Position numbers and translations under genes: made by a program. A stretch of 14,960 bases of DNA from CAUZEO01 sp963578625 (GTDB lineage Bacteria; Verrucomicrobiota; Kiritimatiellia; SLOV01), in contig CAUZEO010000094.1 in assembly GCA_963578625.1 (NCBI GenBank), positions 1 through 14,960 of the forward strand. The letters run 5' to 3'. Below are positions 14,849 to 14,960 of this stretch, in pieces (the stretch's first letter is position 1; every line of letters starts with the position of its first letter). Under the pieces are notes generated by a model that was given only the letters and a program-made list of their open reading frames with translations, was not told the DNA's origin and made no database searches.

Positions 14849-14960
14849 GTGAAAAGTCAGTGTATATTCGGTTTGTCGTTCATTCTTGCCGGCAGTCCAG
14901 CATTCGCCGAAAATTCCACCAACCTGGTTCTCCACCGACCCTACGCCTACTGGCCGATGC
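14849..14960 (+). CDS. N-terminus of a secreted protein (3' partial)
   Basis: The frame starts at GTG 14849 after AAAGGGG four bases upstream and runs off the window after 37 codons. It opens with a lysine and a hydrophobic core (IFGLSFILAGSPAF), with a likely signal peptidase cut after AFA near residue 20. The mature start ENSTNLVLHRPYAYWPM resembles the NL-L-x-(K/R)-PY opening of exported PVC proteins with discoidin-like domains, but too little is present to assign a family. The ATG at 14835 reads into a stop within six codons, so GTG is the start. Confidence 0.65.
   Translation, partial: MKSQCIFGLSFILAGSPAFAENSTNLVLHRPYAYWPM

Overview
The window looks like a moderately GC-rich chromosomal segment from a member of the Planctomycetes-Verrucomicrobia-Lentisphaerae-Kiritimatiellae group. 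This is an inference from gene content. The signs are a pseudopilin with an H-X9-DG tail, a large secreted LamG protein, a Gfo/Idh/MocA oxidoreductase, a PhyH-type dioxygenase and an AGE-family epimerase packed together, and many palindromic intergenic elements. No rRNA, tRNA, CRISPR array or intact transposase was seen.

Layout. (1) 1-2577 (+): the 3' part of a large LamG-containing protein. (2) 2578-2954: non-coding, between convergent genes, with two inverted-repeat elements. (3) 2955-3704 (-) and 3748-4389 (+): a pseudopilin and a membrane-anchored protein of unknown function, divergent across 43 bp. (4) 4398-4559 (-): a relic of an FAD-dependent oxidoreductase. (5) 4670-6786 (+): a two-gene unit, a DapA/NanA-family lyase translationally coupled to an N-acylglucosamine 2-epimerase family protein. 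(6) 6787-7282: non-coding, with a 93-bp-period tandem array containing palindromes. (7) 12305-7283 (-): a compact five-gene operon read right to left: PIG-L deacetylase, PfkB kinase, AgaS-type SIS protein, GatZ/KbaZ-type protein, isochorismatase-fold hydrolase. (8) 12399-12717 (+): a composite scar, a signal-peptide fragment joined to the C-terminal end of an oligopeptide ABC transporter ATPase. (9) 12751-13491 (+): PhyH dioxygenase. (10) 13492-13711: two stem-loop elements and a perfect 17-bp palindrome. (11) 13712-14758 (+): Gfo/Idh/MocA oxidoreductase. (12) 14849-end (+): start of a secreted protein.

Working together. The minus-strand operon reads like a hexosamine pathway in gene order: N-deacetylation (PIG-L), phosphorylation (PfkB), deamination/isomerisation (AgaS-like), then handling of tagatose phosphate (GatZ/KbaZ-like). 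It would replace the usual AgaA/NagA deacetylase with a PIG-L enzyme. The convergent lyase-epimerase pair could feed it with N-acetylhexosamine from a sialic-acid-like substrate, but the lyase has a non-standard active-site loop, so its substrate is uncertain. No intact transporter, hexosaminidase or catalytic GatY/KbaY subunit is visible. The two gene relics show that this accessory region has been rearranged by deletion or insertion.
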